Numbered from the stretch's first letter, positions 31,881-43,812 are shown. The stretch is 64,000 nucleotides of DNA from Xanthostigma xanthostigma (GCA_963575645.1 OY754469.1:44784753-44848752), one strand, 5' to 3'. Notes: generated by a model not told the origin, from the sequence alone. Numbers and translations: made by a program.

Positions 31881-32562
31881 TTGAAATGTTTATTTTGACT
31901 GGAGTATAAAATTCATTCTTGAGATTGAACATGTAACGAACGTGTCGCAATTTAGGTATATATACCGTGTACTATAAAAAACAGCTGTAGAACATTAAAC
32001 TGAGGTGGCTTGTACTTAATATATTTTTTATGAGACCTTGTAATAAAACAATAGTATTGTTTGTATGAATAATCTGTAGAATGTAACCCTATATAGTGGC
32101 TCTTTTATGAAAGCAAACCAAGCCACCATCTATCATTATTGTAGTTTGTACTGGACGGCACTTCTACCCATGTAAATTAGACATAGGTCAGTTCATTCTC
32201 TCTCTCTCTCGTACACATTCACAGATCAGTGCAGTGTGCCAATGTTAACCCTCGAATGGGCGACGCTCGAACTGTATGAACGTCGTCCAACAAACTATAC
32301 TCGGTTCGTTGAACAGATGCCTTGAAAAACGTGATTTTTGACGAAAATCGAAATCTCTCAAAACTTTCTCAAACTTACCATGCATGTAGTAAAAGATACG
32401 CTCAAGAAAACGTCCATATCTTTTTTAGTTTCGGAGATACGCTCATTCAAATCTGTTTTTGTGATTTTTTTAAAACTTCGCGTGCAACTAAATTAGAAGA
32501 GATACAGATGTTTTCTTGTGCTCATTGGAATCAGCGTGTCTTTTACTGCATTAAGCATGGTA
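31881..32562. other. No gene seen
   Basis: Contains a (tc)n tract near 32198-32211. Open frame 32322-32630 overlaps a mobile element and has no motif. Confidence 0.45.
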
Positions 32563-32870
32563 TAGTACGCGCCACGGATCTAAAAGGTTCGGAAGTTAGT
32601 TACAAACAGCGTCACAAAGGGACATTTTAGAGCCGTTGATACTCCCAGCTACCTGCATGGAACGTGCGCTCGTCGGTGATTGGCCGTGATCGCTCGTTGC
32701 CTTTGTCACTTGTCGCTTTCCTACTTTAAAGTACAGTCGAGTACGCTATTGTCAAGTTGTTATTGCTATGTTAGTTTTGTTGAGTTGCGAGTTTGTAGTT
32801 TTTCAACAGACTGTACAAGCGCAAGCCTGCATTCTAACTTCCGAGCCTTTTAGATTCGTGGCGCGTACTA
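32563..32870. mobile_element. TA-flanked element, longer copy
   Basis: Inverted ends of about 35 bp: tagtacgcgccacggat...ggttcggaagttag at left, ctaacttccgagccttttag...gcgcgtacta at right. TA lies on both sides, as for Tc1/mariner-type insertion. No coding capacity. The copy at 23505-23706 lacks 107 bp of the left part. Confidence 0.85.
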
Positions 32871-33086
32871 TAAGTGTATCTACACTGGAAGGTGACTGGT
32901 TACTTTGCAGTGTAGGCGCATTAGATCGCTCGGCCACATAACGCGCTTCGTTCGCGTGACGATTTGCTCGTTTTTTCTGGCATCTGCAGCTTGAGTTTGC
33001 CGTCTGCGTCTCAGGCCGGGGTTAATCCGTGTTATACTTGTGGATTAATTAAGTCGAAACATTTAGACAATAATGATGTTTTAGAA
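32871..33086. other. No gene seen
   Basis: Spacer; the last eight bases are one copy of the hAT target duplication. Confidence 0.4.
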
Positions 33087-33587
33087 CAGTGATTCCCAAA
33101 GTGGTCTATATCGACGACAACTTGCAAGGGGTTCATGTCAGCGGGAAAAAAAATTGGGGGTCCATGAAATTAAAATAGAGGTCCACGATAGTGAATCTCC
33201 TAACAAAAAGAAACAAACTGGATATCGTTAACCGAAGAGATTTGAGATTAAATCTAACTAAATTGATGCCAAATGTTGAAAATTTATTATTAAAGCATCA
33301 GGTTCATCCCTCACACTAAAAGCGTTTATTTTTTGCTTAGTTATTTTATGTAAGTAAATTTTAATTTGATTCGTTTAATTTGAATCTAATTAATAAATGT
33401 ATAAAACTACATTTCACTACCGTTATAAATTTAAATCGTTCAAAGTGAGTAGCACTATACCGGTTGTCAAAAATACATTTGAAATTAATGAATTTGCAAA
33501 ACATCAATATCAGATAAGTAGGGGGTCTACCCAAAACCGAAAAACATGGCAAGTGGTCTACGAAACAAAAAAGTTTGGGGACATCTG
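33087..33587 (+). mobile_element. hAT element remnant with transposase C-terminus
   Basis: Ends cagtgattcccaaagtgg and ctttttt-gtttggggacatctg-type, inverted over about 14 positions. The octamer ttttagaa flanks it perfectly (33079-33086, 33588-33595). It keeps the last codons of a ZBED-type hAT transposase. The rest of the gene is deleted. Confidence 0.92.
33203..33319 (+). pseudogene. hAT (ZBED-like) transposase C-terminal tail
   Basis: The frame reads TKRNKLDIVNRRDLRLNLTK, then LMPNVENLLLKHQVHPSH and a stop. The ending (R.RL.....DLRL.LT...P....L....Q.HPSH) is the conserved C-terminus of the hAT transposases domesticated as ZBED5/SCAND3-type genes. No start codon, dimerisation domain or catalytic DDE residues are left. 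It is inside the hAT ends described above, which confirms the assignment. Confidence 0.88.
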
Positions 33588-34135
33588 TTTTAGAATGTTC
33601 TGATTATTGGTATTATTTAACGCGGTATCTATTGTTTTTAGACATTTTATTATTTTCAGAGAGTTTTTTAAACGCCAATGTTTTCTGGTATTATCAAAAA
33701 AATTGATTAAAAAACATTATTAACGCGAACAAAGTCGCAGGTAAAAACTAGTAAATAATATAAACATAGGTACAAGCATACATATACACGTCGAATTGAT
33801 AACCTATTTGTTTTTAAATACGTTCTCGACTAATCATTTTGTTAGCTTATTCTATATCGTGATATAATTTCTCTCCGCAAATGCCAGCGGATAATTCTGT
33901 TTAAATTATATCTGAATAGCTCATTTCAAAAATGATTTGTGAAGCTTGTTCCATGACCGAGCTTTACTCATTTATTCATTCACAGTAAGCCGCTCTGCGA
34001 TATTAACTTGTAAATTAGACTTATTTATGCTTATATGGCATAAAATTTCTCGCTATATAGTGTCTACAAAATACCATTTTGTAACTTGCACAGTTTGAAA
34101 TGGAAATGGAAACGTCCATGAGTTATATTTTTGTA
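33588..34135. other. No gene seen
   Basis: AT-rich. Confidence 0.4.
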
Positions 34136-34178
34136 CTAGCTGATACCAGCGACTTCGCTTTTGTTTATGCTCATTTTT
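34136..34178 (-). mobile_element. Helitron-like 3' end abutting the composite
   Basis: The minus strand reads gcgaagtcgctggtatcag + CTAG|T: a GCGA/TCGC hairpin, nine bases, then CTAG followed by T. Only the terminus is recognisable. Copy 1 of the composite (4566-5257) has no such end beside it. Confidence 0.45.
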
Positions 34179-34771
34179 ACACGCTTTATATTAGTTTCAC
34201 TTGTAAGTTTGTATATATGTATATAAGTATTAAGTATGTATGTTTGTAAACTCGTTTGGACTACAGCAAGTGGTTTATATAGTGGTATGATATGCCAGCT
34301 CTGTAAGTACACTGGCTAGCCGTGCGGTCTAAGGCACGGGTCTTCGCTGACGTCAACTCTCGGAATCACGGATCGTGGGTTCTAATCCCGTCCACGCCGA
34401 AACAAAAATTGTTTTTTTTTTCGGAAAATTTTTGACAATAAATCGAACTAAAAAGTGGAAAATAAATATAGTTTAAAAAACACGCTTTATATCGAACTAA
34501 AAAGTAAAAAATATTTCTTTTTAAAATAAGCTTAAAACAATAATGAATAGAGATGAATAGAAAATACTAGTATTATTGTGAAAAAAGCGTGGGGCGCTCG
34601 ATGTACGAAAATGTGGAACAAAGCGCCCCACGCTTTTTTCACAATAATACTAGTATTTTCTATTCATCTCTATTCATTATTGTTTTAAGCTTATTTTAAA
34701 AAGAAATATTTTTTACTTTTTAGTTCGATATAAAGCGTGTTTTTTAGTTTTTTTTAAACTATATTTATTTT
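34179..34771 (+). mobile_element. Composite foldback element with tRNA-like unit, copy 2
   Basis: Order: acacgctttatattag end, tRNA-like module (34309-34398), then the hairpin centred near 34608 and the far end with gcgtgttttttag. The arms are perfectly complementary from gtaaaaaatatttc through agcgtggggcgct, about 95 bp. They differ from copy 1 in the same two places on both arms: gagatgaatag inserted in the gaataaaaaat region, and aatatttcttttt in place of an A/T run. Confidence 0.82.
34309..34398 (+). repeat. tRNA-Leu/Ser-like module, copy 2
   Basis: A box tagccgtgcggtctaagg, long variable region, B box gtgggttctaatcccg, 3' end tccacgcc. The 5' acceptor strand does not match, so it is not a tRNA gene. 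Confidence 0.62.
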
Positions 34772-35575
34772 GATTAATGTACAAAGTAGGCTTGGATTGG
34801 GACCTTAGATCGGCCCGGGCATTTTAGAGACGGTCGGCCCTCTATCCTCACAAGAAAGAAAAATTACAAATGCTAATTTTGAGTCATTTATTTTTTTAAT
34901 TTTTAAGTCAATGATTTTTGGAAATTCCCAGGCGTGGCAATAAGACTATACCATAAACATTCATTTTAAATAATAGTTCTCTTTGAAAAATAAAGCATTC
35001 ACACGATCTGCCCTTTAGCCAGTCCGGGAAGATACATATAATAAAATAATTATTTTTCGCGTATGCAACTGGAGAACCGCAACTTTACATCAAAAGAGCC
35101 GCATGCGGCTCGCGAGTCGCAAGTTGCCGACCCCTGATTTAGCTTATATGTAACTTTTTCCGTATCCTGCAATTGGTCGTAATTTAGTGAGAAACGTTTG
35201 CTACCGCTGATTTAGGAACATGTAAAGGAAATGATGCGGTTACCTCCTACAAACCACATGCTCAATGCTTTTTGACCACAACCTATTAGCGTTTCAATGA
35301 CCACTGTATTATACACACACATAGATACACATATGTATGTCACTGTTTGGTGTAATGATAGGCAAAATTGTTATTTTTTAATGTGAGAACATCTTATAAA
35401 TCGATGTATATGTGAGTCGGTTCATATTTTTAATGTCCAATTTTTATGTTCACTTTGAAAAGTTAATTTTTTACAAGAATTTCAGTCATACGAGTGTCCT
35501 ATAGTGTTCGTCGGTGCCCGAGTCCTAAGCTCCCGAAGTCGTTAATAATGTACGTACTAGGGTGTTTTTTTTTGT
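34772..35575. other. No gene; hAT end fragment at 35046-35143
   Basis: 35075-35143 (gagccgcatgcggctcgcga, gttgccgacccctg) is the right end of a hAT element; on the minus strand it starts caggggtcggcaac. No matching left end was found. 34790-35033 has gcttggattgggacc and gccagtccggga as possible degraded inverted ends of another element. Confidence 0.5.
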
Positions 35576-36194
35576 CCAATTAGGCTTTTGAAAAAAAAAT
35601 TATTATCGATTTTTTTATTGTATTTTAAAACTTTATTATAAATAATATTGATAATCGATGCGAAAAACTTTCAAAAAACTTTTTTTAAATTAATTATAAG
35701 CAATTTAAAATAGATAAAATATTTTAAAAAATCACGTGACTGCAAACGCACTAAAATTGTTTTTGACAATTGTGACGTCATATTGTTAAAATGTATATAC
35801 GCAGTATACTATCAATGGCTTCTACATGTGTATTGACTAAAACTATCCTAAATTTAGTATAAAAAAATATTGTTGACAAGCACGATAACATTTAAGATTC
35901 GACATTTTTAATAAATTTCTTAATATATTGACTGTATTCAATCAATGAGAGGTTAAAAGTGTTAAAACACTGTGTCAATTGCATGTGATGATAATAGAAA
36001 TTAACATTATGACGTCACATTAGGTTCGGGAAATGTCGGCGCGTTCTCGGAACTGGGTACAAAAATTTATTTTTAATTTGATATAACTTTTGAATTATAA
36101 CGAAAATAAAAAAAAGAAAAATAGTTTTGTTATAAAACTTATATACGATCTTTCCATTTATGACAAAAAAAATGTCATTCAAAAGCCCAATTGG
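35576..36194. mobile_element. Possible TIR element, unidentified
   Basis: ccaattaggcttttgaa at the left and ttcaaaagcccaattgg at the right form ~17-bp inverted ends with one mismatch. No flanking duplication and no coding sequence were resolved. Confidence 0.5.
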
Positions 36195-36367
36195 CTAATG
36201 TTTTAGTATTGGACCTAAAAAAATCTCCCAAAATTTCAGCTTCCGAGACCAAACCTGTGAACGGCGCAAACCGAGTTTGTTTGCCAATTAATTAAGTTGG
36301 GAAAAACGACGTTTTTACTCAAACATGGATAGCTGGTAGAATTATTTTTTTAAATTTTTGATAGCAA
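36195..36367. other. No gene seen
   Basis: Spacer before a hAT MITE. Confidence 0.4.
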
Positions 36368-36843
36368 CAGTGCCGGATTAAGACTCTTTGATACCCTAAG
36401 CATATCGTGCCTAAAGACCCCCATCTCTAATATGTTAAGTTTATGAGAAAAATATTTTTCCAAATTGTGAATGTCATAAGTTTAAACTTGATAGAAAAAT
36501 AAAATTAAAAAGCATAGAACTAGGAAAAAAATTGAATTTTACAATCAATGCCCTCATTGAAAATTTGACTGTCTATAAAATCGGTCCTTAGGCATTTTTA
36601 AAAAAATGGAACCCTTAAGAAATAACATTTTTTTCGTATTCGTTTTCAAAAGTAAATTATTATTTATTTTTAACTTCTATATTTCTAAAGAGAGTTTTAT
36701 ATAAGTTGATCAAAAACATGACAAAACGAAAAAAAAATGTTTGACACGATATTTTTTATTTTCCAGGCTGCGAATTTTGGTGCCCCCTGAGACGTGATGC
36801 CCCAAGCAGTTGCTTACTTTGTTTATAGGTTAATCCGGCACTG
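36368..36843. mobile_element. hAT-type MITE
   Basis: The ends cagtgccggattaa and ttaatccggcactg are perfect 14-bp inverted repeats. The flanking octamers gatagcaa and gatggcag match at six of eight positions, an aged hAT target duplication. No coding capacity. Confidence 0.85.
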
Positions 36844-36904
36844 GATGGCAGCATTTAGAGAGAATAAAATATCCCATAAAAAATATCCTTAGTATTAAAT
36901 CCAT

Positions 36905-37055
36905 GAATTCATTAAATAAATAAAATAGTCGACCAATTTTTTTCAGACCATATATTGACAAAAATTATATAAAAATATAAATCAAAATAACAAAGGATGA
37001 CGTTTCGATCCGGATCTCGATTTTCTTCAGAAAAATCTAAAAAATATAAAAATTA
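36905..37055. repeat. Palindrome family, half copy
   Basis: Has gaccaatttttttcag, the hammerhead-like core on the minus strand (ctgaaga, gaaacgtc) and tctaaaaaatataaa; the second arm is missing. Here the bases after gaaac are gtc, the classical hammerhead cleavage triplet. Confidence 0.7.
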
Positions 37056-37634
37056 TTAGTATTAGTTATTTAATATTATCTAATAGAATGCACGATGATT
37101 GAATGTTTGAATTCATTATTTCTTTCGAAACGAAGAACCACCATAACCAGGAGAGCGAGCTCGAGCGTAGCGGTTGATCGTCGCGTGCGCCAAAAAACGG
37201 TTCATCTCGAAACACAGCACGCATAGGAAGCTAAGTCTCCTGGTTAAAGACTTTGTGCGAACAACTTTTGAAATACGCAGCTACATGCACACTACTATAA
37301 TTGTGCGTGTTCGGCAGTTTAGTAATCCGAGTTTTGATTAAAAGTTTAATTAACGCACGCAGTTTCACATGTTAACACAAACAGCTCAATTTATTACTTA
37401 AGGACCAATTTCCACTGAACTGAAATATAACCCATTTAATTCTGAACGAACATTGACTGATTCGTGATCAGTTAGCTCAGTTCAAAAAAAACAAACACTT
37501 AACCCTTCACGCATTTATTCTAGCCGACCAAAAAATGTTTCATAACGTTGTTGTTTTTAGTTGAAATTTTTGTTTTTTTTTTCGCCATAATTTTCGGGCA
37601 CTTCATTTTGTCAGGTGAAAAACGATTTATTTAA
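37056..37634. other. No gene seen
   Basis: The stretch about 37140-37250 is GC-richer and bounded by accaggag and ctcctggtt, a possible short element. No coding region. Confidence 0.4.
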
Positions 37635-37858
37635 GAAAAAAAAAATTGGTTGTCTGTAAAGTCGGTTTACGGACGATAGTTTTACGTGATAACGTATTCC
37701 GCTCGAATAATACATAACCTAAATTTTAGTAGCTGTCAAACTTGGGCCGATCGTGCGCAGAACGTGACACATTTCGGAACGTGACACTTTTTCGTGCATG
37801 CAGCCGGTGTTTCATCAATTTATTTCATCAATTTATAAGACGGTATCACGTCAAAAAT
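37635..37858 (+). repeat. gttgtctgtaaagtcgg element, copy 1
   Basis: Left end ttggttgtctgtaaagtcgg, then ttttacgtgataacgt; right end aagacggtatcacgtcaaaa. acgtgataacgt and its mirror near the two ends form short inverted repeats. Other full or partial copies: 41126-41380, 47800-47878, 48226-48302, 50077-50233, 50338-50510. No coding capacity; superfamily unknown. Confidence 0.7.
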
Positions 37859-39220
37859 AGTAATAAAATAAGAAATATTATTTAAATAATTGGTGCAACA
37901 CCATAGAATAAAATCGGTCGTAAAATTTTAATCAAACAAATAAATAAAAAATTTGGAAACCGGTTGGCCTGTGGACTCTAAAACTTCCCGCTATGTGTTA
38001 AATACGTTACTATAAATTGATTATATCGTTAAAAAACGTTATAAAAAAAACTAGTAGGTACAGTATTTTTAAGTCATGAGAAGAAAAAAATTTGTTGATT
38101 TTTTTAATTAACTTTTTTAAAATTATTAAGTTAATTTAAATTTTAATGGCCTTTTTTGATCACTGTATCAACAGGTAGATTATAGGAGTTATGCGACAGA
38201 AATGTGAAAATTTTTTATTTTTATTTTTGTTCTTTGAATAACTTTGAAACGACTGGGCCAATTGACTCAAAAATGTAATCAGATCTGTCTCAATAAACCC
38301 TTTCGAATGTCACAAACCCGACTCAATCGTTTGATCTAAAGATATCGCACGATATAGATGCGCGTCCTTCCAAGAAATTAGCTTCCTAGGACCTCTAAAC
38401 GTCAAAATCTTTTTTTTGAAAATTTTCAATAAAATTTAAAAAAATGTGTATTTTACACACCTACACACTACAGAAGTAAAACTGGTATATAATTGTACAA
38501 AAAGGAAAACAATCCGTTTGCTTTGTAACTACAAAAATATTGGCGTATTTATTAAAGGTAGAGATTTTCTCTTTTTCAAATTGATCAGTTATTCTGTATT
38601 TTGAATATAGTGAGAATGATCAAACACATCAATCATATCGTCTCTTCGTATTTGCTTGTTTTGTGTTGTTTACGTACATAAAAGCCCGCGTAAACACAGG
38701 CAGACGCGTGCCAAAATATTTAGAACACGTATTATCAGTATAATTGTCTACTCGCATGCGAGCAAGCGAGTTTTGGGATGTATGTACGAGTGATGTAACA
38801 AATATTCGTATTTTTTTTACATTCGCATTTGCAAAATCTGGCGAATATATTAATATTATAAAACAGGATTTTTTTATGTGAAAATAATATTAAATATAAA
38901 GCATGGCTAATCGACCAAAATTGCGATCTGTAAAGCTCGGACGTACGTACAGACCAACCGACAACTGCTGTTCGTGATTTTCAATTACAATTTTAGTAGT
39001 AATTATGAACTCGAATGGATCTAAAAATGGTTCTGTTTTATAGAATAGAATCTCCTCTGTTCAAAATGAAATCCATCACTTTTAACCTTGAAGTATTATA
39101 AGTTAATAGTTCAAAACTGGCCTAATACTGTATAAATGTAAGCTTTTATCAGCCCGATTACTTGAGAATCGCAAATAAAAAATAATCAATATGTAATCTT
39201 CTGTTAGCAAAATATCGTAG
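37859..39220. other. No gene seen
   Basis: AT-rich. No element boundaries recognised. Confidence 0.45.
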
Positions 39221-39706
39221 TGTAGCAAGCTTTGTTACATTAACTCTCTCTCTCTTTTTTGTAATTTGTCAAAATTAGTTTTCCTTAGCTACGCTGGAAA
39301 ATTAAAAGTTGCAAATATTGACAATTAATTTTCTTTTTTTAGTGTATTTTTTTTATTAACTTGTACATTATTTTGATTTTTTTTTAATATAATGCGATAT
39401 ATCTCTATTTGTTTCCTGCGCGTGGGTTTTTGCAGTTGGCTTGGAAAATTTTCTTTCCATATCAATTTTTCCCACGCGTAGGGGGGGTGTTAATGTAGCA
39501 AGCTTTGTTACATTAACTCTCTCTCTCTTTTTTGTAATTTGTCAAAATTAGTTTTCCTTAGCTACGCTGGAAAATTGAAGGTTGTTATATTTTGGAAAAA
39601 ATTTAATTGATAACTAACGACTCTTGAGAAAACATCAATTACGAATCTTTAAAGTTCAAGCTTGTGTTTTATTTATTTCTAGTAAGAACTTTATTTAGTT
39701 CTTACA
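39221..39706 (+). mobile_element. LTR retrotransposon remnant
   Basis: A ~83-bp block starting tgtagcaagctttgttacat occurs at 39221 and again at 39494. Just before the second is a purine tract, acgcgtagggggggtg, as expected of a polypurine tract beside a 3' LTR. The second block extends to ...agttcttaca at 39706, giving a TG...CA LTR of 213 bp. gtag flanks the whole element (39217-39220, 39707-39710), the 4-bp duplication usual for Gypsy-type integrases. The 5' LTR and nearly all the interior are deleted; no gag or pol remains. Confidence 0.72.
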
Positions 39707-41125
39707 GTAGGTATGGTGTTTTATTAGAATAATTTCGGTCGGTAAGTGTTTAACGCTTGCAATGATTTGTAAACAGATGTGTATACATTATTATTATGTA
39801 TGAATCGTACACATACTGGATGGCCCTGTAAGAAGAGCTTCAATTCCGAAAATCACTACTTCAAGAATTTTGAGTCGAAAAAACTTTAGTTTTTTCGGTG
39901 TATAGAAAATTTACAACAATCATTCATTCTGTGGGTACATTTTAATTTTTTAAAGCACAGCATTTTATTTATTTATACTTACCCTTGATGGATAAACCAC
40001 TCGGTATTATTTTATGATATGCCTATATATTTACGTTATATTCAGAAATTACCATAGTCTATACACATCGTTACACCTGACCTCTCTATTTTTACCATTT
40101 CACCCTCTTCCAGCGTCCATTTGTAAACGTAAATTCTTAAAAAATAACTTTGACTAAAAAAATTTAGATATCAAAAAACAATGTTAAATAAGAGCTAATG
40201 ACGTTTCAGTAAAACATGATCAAATTCAATGTTTCAAAATGTAATAAAATGCTTATATTACAATTATTTTAATGTTCAAAACCGTAGTCTGTGGACTTGG
40301 GAATAGTTTCGACCACAATTCAATTTACTAGCCCTTACCCGCGAGGCTACTGCGTCAATATCGATTTTGATGAAAGTCTTTGATTCCATGATCATATTAA
40401 TGACATAGTAGATGTCATTATTATGACCAAACATTTTTTTGAGTTATTCGGCGAGAAAAAATAATAATTTTAGAACTTGGCTCTTTTTACTCGAAAAAGT
40501 AGAAGTTTGCTGATAAAAAGTTCTATTAGTTTTGATTTTTCCCCGCCGGATAACTCAAAAAACGGACAAAATCAGAACAAATGTTTAAAACAAAAGAAGT
40601 CAATTTTTAGTCCAACAATACAAACCTGCGAAGAAAAATAGAGGTTCCCATTTGAGAATATCAGGTTGGCCTTGAAAAAACGTGGCGCTTCCACGGAATC
40701 AAAAAAATATTTGCACCATCGGCTTTCAGTCTTGACTTCCTGCAACTTTTATTGGAAACATTTTTTTCTCGAGTGCTCCCCTTGTCACTGAAAACCTGGC
40801 ATAATATGTTGTCTGCGTCTAAACTCAACCTCCTTGTTCGAATATCGCGCCTTATAGATTATCCGGTATTTATGCAAATTAGCTTTATTACTTCCTGAAA
40901 CTAATACAAAGACGATATTTCATATTGCAACATATAACGCACACGTATTAGCAATAATTGGTCCTGTAGCCTTTAATATGCACCTCTCTATGCATGAATC
41001 CCGATGCATAATATGCAGATCTGGATTAATTTGTATCTGATGTTAATTTGAGTGCATAATTACATGCACTTAATCGGCACAATATCTAAAAGTCAATACC
41101 TATACTAACGAACGAAAATATAAGT
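39707..41125. other. No gene; small hairpin at 40433-40563
   Basis: ttgagttattcggcgag and ccgccggataactcaa are inverted ends of a ~125-bp element. The rest is AT-rich without recognised features. Confidence 0.5.
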
Positions 41126-41380
41126 AAAAATTGGTTGTCTGTAAAGTCGGTTTCCGAACGATAGTTTTACGTGATAACGTCATAAAGAAACATTGATGAA
41201 CTCTCTGACGTCACGCGAGAAGAGAGAGAAATGCGTACAAGCCGACGCTTACGCCGATCGTGCCTCTCTATCGCTTATACCGCGCTCTCGCTTGAACGCT
41301 CAGGCTCAGGCGGAACGTGACACTTTTTCGTGCGTGCAGCCGGTGTTTCATCAATTTATAAGACGTTATCACGTCAAAAA
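41126..41380 (+). repeat. gttgtctgtaaagtcgg element, fullest copy
   Basis: Complete from ttggttgtctgtaaag to gttatcacgtcaaaa. Its unique core (41195-41310) is GC-rich, with gagagaagagag and gcttacgccgatcgtgcc. The inverted ends extend to taacgtcataaagaaacattgatgaa at left, matched by the mirror at right with a small gap. Confidence 0.72.
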
Positions 41381-41884
41381 AAAAACATTTTATAAACAAG
41401 CTTTTATTTAAATGTACCTGCTAAAACGAAGAAAACAAAAATCAAACAAACGCTTGGTGCGAGATATGGACATAAAAAACATAGTTTAAACTTCTTATAA
41501 TTTTGGTTTCCGGACTTGTAAGCCGTGGTCCATTGGTATTTCTGTCTGACGATGTGGTAGCCTTTGAAAATGTCTACCACAGTTGTAGACGAAATGTCAG
41601 GTAGAAATACCAAAAACCACAAGCGCGGAAACCAAGAAGATTTGGAACAACACCAGTCGTAAAATTGAATAGCTTAAACTTTTCGTGGAAAGTTTTTGGA
41701 TCAGCTCAACAATGATAATAAAATGATTTTGTTTGTTGAATAATTTGTTATTGTCTTCGTTTTGGAACATTTTAGTACAAGCTCGTTTTTGAAAGGTTTT
41801 TTAGTTATAATTTATTCAAAAACGAACATTTCTAGTTTTTTACAAGTTCATCAAATATCTTATTAAACACTGTTATTATTGTTC
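41381..41884. other. No gene seen
   Basis: A short inverted pair near 41550-41600 (gtggtagcctttgaaaatgt, ctaccacagttgtagac). No coding region. Confidence 0.4.
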
Positions 41885-41996
41885 AATACATAAAATTATC
41901 GACCAATTTTTCAGATAATTATATTAACAAAAATTATATAATTATAATTCAATAAATTGACGAACCGAAATGTAAATTTATTGAATTATAATTATA
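41885..41996. repeat. Palindrome family, centre deleted
   Basis: Has gaccaatttttcagat and a small internal palindrome around aataaattgacgaaccgaaa. Helitron H5 follows directly at its right edge. Confidence 0.55.
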
Positions 41997-42470
41997 CTAG
42001 CGTGACCTGTGCGAATTCTTCGCACTAAATAAGTATAATAATTATCACTTTCTAAATTATTTTTTAAATATGATTGCAGGTATTCAATTCGTTTCTAATT
42101 TTGCACACTGCTTATAACGTTCTTCTTTTTGTTGTAAAAGAAATATTTTACTAAAATTGTCATATAGAGGCGCAAGTAGCAAAAGCGTTGTTCAGCGTTG
42201 CCCGTCAGATGGCAGTATGCAGTATTTACAATATGAAGGTCAGATGACAGATCGAAGTGTTAACGTTACGCCGTCAGATGGCAGACGTTGTTCAGAGTTT
42301 AATTAATTTAATTAATTTACAAAAACAATAGCAATAATAAATTTTTTAGTTGTCGATGTCAGTAGAGCAAGCAATTATCTGTAAAATGATATATAATTTA
42401 TGTGGAGAAATTGTGTGGTTTTTTCTAAAAAGGGAGGCAAACATCTTAAACCTTAACGTAATATATATGA
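41997..42470 (-). mobile_element. Non-autonomous Helitron, copy H5
   Basis: Minus orientation: A|TCATATATAT at 42470, CTAG|T at 41997, hairpin gtgcgaagaattcgcac. Internal deletions remove most of the region that holds the 92-codon frame in the other copies. Confidence 0.9.
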
Positions 42471-42943
42471 TAATTTTAATCGAAGATGTAATTAATTTGC
42501 ATCATCCGAAAAATCCGCAACAGTCTAACAGACCCTAATGTAGTATAATTCTAATTATTACAGTTTGATGTTTAGACGTGCTGCAGTCACCGAAGGCAGA
42601 ATCGGGTTAAAAGGGGAGATGACGATGCTTTATCGACGGAGAATTGGGCATTGGAGAGCGAAAGGGTCCAAATGGCTAGCGCTAGAGTAGTAGATAAGCA
42701 CATACCATAACCGATACAATATAGAGAAGGGCAGCAACATAGCGGCCGGATGTTATTGGTATTGATGTATGCATTAGTCCCGCATCACACATGATTTATT
42801 ATCTGCTGGGAATCGTTGGGAACTGCCGTCGCGACGGCTACACCATACTGTACAGGGTGTTTTCTTAGAGTATATTTGTCTATATCCGTACAGTACATGC
42901 CCCACGCACAGTTGATGTTGATCGGATATAGAGATCTAGAAAT
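42471..42943. other. No gene seen
   Basis: 42580-42760 is less AT-rich, but no frame with recognisable motifs is present. Confidence 0.4.
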
Positions 42944-43578
42944 TAGAGATGAGAATAAACGGGTCTTTTTAGTGATCTGCATCTTTGCATCTGGATCCCA
43001 TATGTGAGCCGGCTCCCTGAACCGGTTCAAAAAGAGCCCAGTTCTGAATATGTTATTCGAGTCAACTGAGCTACTGAGTTAGTTGAGTCAATCATATCAC
43101 GTAACATTATGCCAGTGACTGACTCACATATTATAAGGCGGGGTTTTACAGGTTGCTACTTGCTATGTTACAGAAAGCATATTACAATATGCAATACAAT
43201 ACCTTGTAAGGCCTAGTTTATATGAGAGGCGTTCAACGCGCATTGGCCCAACGCGCGTTTACAATTTCTATACAATTGTATAGAACTGTTTATATGATAA
43301 CAACGCGCGTTGAACGCCTCTCATATAAACTAGGCCTAAATAGTTGTGCCTTAAGTAAAACATTGTAATAAGCTGTACCGCCTGTGCGTAGTGTGTACCA
43401 TAGCCAGACATATGATGCATGAGTCATTTGAGCTGACAGTGCTTCTGTGTGTTAAGTGTTTCACTGAGTTACGCGGATCCGTTGAGCCGTCGGCTCATAA
43501 AAAAGTGAGTCGGCTCTCACGGATCTTCTGTCGGAGCCGGATCTTTGAACTGGTTCAGATCTGAGTTACCCAACCCTA
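42944..43578. mobile_element. hAT-type element with nested MITE
   Basis: Ends tagagatgag and ctgagttacccaaccc-ta (mirror tagggttggg). The octamer ctagaaat flanks it perfectly (42936-42943, 43579-43586). Subterminal gagccggctc and gagtcgg-like motifs repeat near both ends. A 127-bp Harbinger-type MITE lies inside. Confidence 0.9.
43210..43336. mobile_element. 127-bp PIF/Harbinger-type MITE
   Basis: ggcctagtttatatgagagg at the left and its exact mirror at the right (inverted repeat 34 bp, including cgttcaacgcgc). TAA flanks both sides (43207-43209, 43337-43339). Nearly all of it is stem. Confidence 0.9.
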
Positions 43579-43625
43579 CTAGAAATGCGAGCATGAAATC
43601 CTGACGTTTAATATCTTGGCAAACC

Positions 43626-43812
43626 TTTAGAAAAATGTATCCCACCAAAAATATAAATGTGAAAAAAGCGCAATGAACAATTGAGTTTGTCGAAAAAAAA
43701 TTTAGATCTAAGAAGGTAGTTTTCAAAGCCGACAAAGCCACTTGTACTTTTATCAAACTTGGTCTTTTTTCACATTTATGTTTTTGGTGGGATTCAATTA
43801 TTTTCTGAAAAG
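43626..43812. mobile_element. MITE with atcccaccaaaaa ends
   Basis: atcccaccaaaaatataaat and gtttttggtgggattc are inverted, with the pairing extended by gtgaaaaaag. The loop is about 75 bp. Family not assigned. Confidence 0.65.
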
